5,359 nt of DNA from NCBI GenBank assembly GCA_009885445.1, contig VFKQ01000085.1:1-5359 (forward strand). Direction: 5' to 3'. Shown in pieces: positions 4,267 through 5,359 of the stretch. Source of the stretch: Anaerolineaceae bacterium. GTDB lineage: Bacteria > Chloroflexota > Anaerolineae > Anaerolineales > Villigracilaceae. The translations under genes were made by a program, and so were the position numbers. The notes beneath the pieces were generated by a model that did not search any database, had not been told where the DNA came from, and was given only the letters and a program-made list of their open reading frames with translations. Every line of letters begins with the position of its first letter. The stretch's first letter is position 1.

Positions 4267-5091
4267 CTACTTTGCTTTCAACTCGTCTTCGCGCTCGGGG
4301 ATGGTGAAGCGCGTGATGGTCGTGTAATCCACCAGCCAGTTGACGAAGCGATTCATCCACACACCGGGAGTCCACAGCCAGGGAAGGATCCACATGGCGC
4401 GCGGATGACGGGCGAGGGCCACAACGGCAGACCCCACCTGGTCAGCTGTCAACAGCATGAAGTTGGGGGTCTTGGCATTGGTCTTGCGCTTGATGCCGGC
4501 GTGCGACGAAAACTCTGTCTTTACGCCGCCCGGATACACCATTGAAACATCAATGCCCCAAGGTTTCACTTCGCGGCGCAGGGCTTCTGAAAAACCATGC
4601 ACGCCGTGCTTGCTAGCCGCATAAATTGTATATGTTGGTGTGCCCACCAAACCAGCCATCGAACACATATTAATGATTGCGCCGCCGCGCTGTTTAATCA
4701 TCACCGGCAACACCTGACGCGTGGTTTGAATCACGCCCATCAGGTTCACGTCTATTTGCGCGGCGATGTCTTTGATGGGGTCAAGATTCTCCAGCCAGTC
4801 GAGCCGCCCAAAGCCGGCATTGTTGACGAGGATGTCAATGCGCCCGAACTTCGCGAGCGTTTGCGCCACCAAGGACTGAATATCTTCCAGCTTCGAGAGG
4901 TCAGCGGCCACCACATGCACTTCCGCACCTGTGCCAAATGCTTCGATCTCTTGGGCCACGGTTTGCAGTTTGTCCACACGGCGGGCGGCGAGCACCACTT
5001 TGGCGCCAGCACGCCCAAACTGTCGGGCGGTGGCTTCACCGATTCCTGAGGATGCGCCGGTTACGATGACAACTTTGTCTTTGGGGTCCAT
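4267..5091 (-). CDS. Short-chain dehydrogenase/reductase (classical SDR), unknown substrate
   Basis: This is a Rossmann-fold NAD(P)H-dependent oxidoreductase of 274 residues. The cofactor loop TGASSGIG (11-18), D64 in AADLS and NNAG (90-93) are intact. The catalytic set is N116, S144, Y157 and K161 (YAASK), followed by the YPGGVKTEF loop (186-194). Basic residues R37/R38 after the second strand favour NADP(H) over NAD(H), by the family rule. After the core, residues 231-262 form an unusual stretch with five tryptophans and many hydrophobics (WILPWLWTPGVWMNRFVNWL), then a charged end EREDELKAK. This could be a membrane-contact or substrate-lid segment. Classical SDRs of this kind act on many alcohols and ketones, so no substrate is named. 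The ATG at 5091 has AGGAGG 5 bases upstream. The gene stands alone between a strong terminator and a 146-base gap; I see no confident promoter in that gap. Confidence 0.95.
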   Translation of the reverse strand: MDPKDKVVIVTGASSGIGEATARQFGRAGAKVVLAARRVDKLQTVAQEIEAFGTGAEVHVVAADLSKLEDIQSLVAQTLAKFGRIDILVNNAGFGRLDWLENLDPIKDIAAQIDVNLMGVIQTTRQVLPVMIKQRGGAIINMCSMAGLVGTPTYTIYAASKHGVHGFSEALRREVKPWGIDVSMVYPGGVKTEFSSHAGIKRKTNAKTPNFMLLTADQVGSAVVALARHPRAMWILPWLWTPGVWMNRFVNWLVDYTTITRFTIPEREDELKAK

Positions 5092-5166
5092 GTGTGCCTC
5101 CTAATCAATGTTGGAAAGTGATGGGGTTATCTTATCTCAAAATACATCGGCTGGGAAATATGAATT

Positions 5167-5184
5167 CGGACAGCTTGCTGTCCG
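5167..5184. repeat. Palindrome with AGCTTGCT core, copy 1
   Basis: CGGACAGC (5167-5174) and GCTGTCCG (5177-5184) are exact inverses separated by TT. The centre reads AGCTTGCT. It lies upstream of the SDR gene and downstream of the beta-propeller gene end. No T-run follows on either strand, so it is not a typical terminator. Confidence 0.65.
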
Positions 5185-5205
5185 TGTTCTTACGGTCAGA
5201 CTCAC

Positions 5206-5229
5206 AATGCGGGAGCAAGCTCCCGCATT
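5206..5229. repeat. Palindrome with AGCTTGCT core, copy 2
   Basis: AATGCGGGAGC (5206-5216) and GCTCCCGCATT (5219-5229) are exact inverses separated by AA. On the minus strand the centre is AGCTTGCT, the same core as copy 1 but with different stem bases. It begins 9 bases past the beta-propeller stop codon. It could help 3' end formation, although the minus strand lacks a T-tract after it. Confidence 0.7.
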
Positions 5230-5237
5230 CCAGATTT

Positions 5238-5359
5238 TTATGGCCCCCAGCGCGGCTGGTAATCGCAATAAGCATTGTCGGTCAGGCGGCGCAAGTCGGT
5301 GCCGTCGATGCGGATGATGTAAATCTCGCAACCGAGGTCGTCGTTGTAGTGGTCGAAGT
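5238..5359 (-). CDS. C-terminal end of a PD40/TolB-type beta-propeller protein (partial)
   Basis: The minus strand is open from the right edge to a TAA at 5238-5240, giving the last 39 residues. These include EIYIIRIDGTDLRRLTDN and end YQPRWGP. This is the wording of one PD40 (WD40-like, TolB-type) beta-propeller blade, in which a strand such as IYVMNADG is followed by a Gly-Thr/Ser-Asp/Asn-x-R-R-L-T turn and a Pro-x-Trp strand. Proteins with such repeats are often periplasmic or extracellular and bind peptides or other proteins. The rest of the gene, including any signal peptide or enzymatic domain, lies outside the window, so the whole protein cannot be named. Ending on a blade fits a propeller at the C-terminus. 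It is read in the same direction as the SDR gene, 146 bases upstream of it. Co-transcription is possible, but the gap with two palindromes argues against it. Confidence 0.82.
   Translation of the reverse strand, partial: FDHYNDDLGCEIYIIRIDGTDLRRLTDNAYCDYQPRWGP

Noticed and set aside
5137..5331. Minus-strand open frame of 64 codons at the right edge
   Set aside because: It is in a different frame from the PD40 gene end, runs through both palindromes and has a His/Arg/Pro-rich shadow composition.

Overview
The window reads as an ordinary chromosomal stretch from a bacterium with moderately high GC. My best guess is Chloroflexota, possibly Anaerolineae. This rests on the extended ribosomal proteins, the style of the small palindromic repeats between genes and the mix of neighbours. 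It is an inference without a database search. No phage, transposase, CRISPR, tRNA or rRNA is visible.

Left part (1-1806). A minus-strand operon encodes ribosomal proteins bL21 (rplU), bL27 (rpmA) and bL31 (rpmE) with gaps of 4-9 bases. A consensus sigma70 promoter (TTGACA, 18 bases, TATAAT) with an A/T-rich upstream block drives it. A leader of about 120 nt with a strong hairpin follows. The operon ends at a clear intrinsic terminator (155-189). Two of the three proteins are unusually long: bL21 has a 57-residue Lys/Ala-rich tail, and bL31 is fused to a domain resembling the C-terminal domain of the RNA polymerase alpha subunit. A nested palindrome lies beyond the terminator, and a doubtful plus-strand gene end lies at the edge.

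Middle part (1807-4092). A YdjA-like nitroreductase (minus) and an acetylpolyamine amidohydrolase/histone-deacetylase-family enzyme (plus) diverge from a 43-base shared control region. Downstream is a single-domain response regulator with its own perfect-stem terminator.

Right part (4093-5359). A minus-strand short-chain dehydrogenase/reductase ends at a 19-bp-arm palindromic terminator. Upstream of it, an intergenic region holds two palindromes that share an AGCTTGCT core but have different, self-complementary flanks. At the right edge is the last 39 codons of a PD40/TolB-type beta-propeller gene on the minus strand.

Only the three ribosomal genes clearly work together. The other genes look like independent housekeeping or accessory transcription units. 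The most notable object is the bL31-alphaCTD-like fusion, encoded behind a promoter that carries a candidate alphaCTD-binding UP element.
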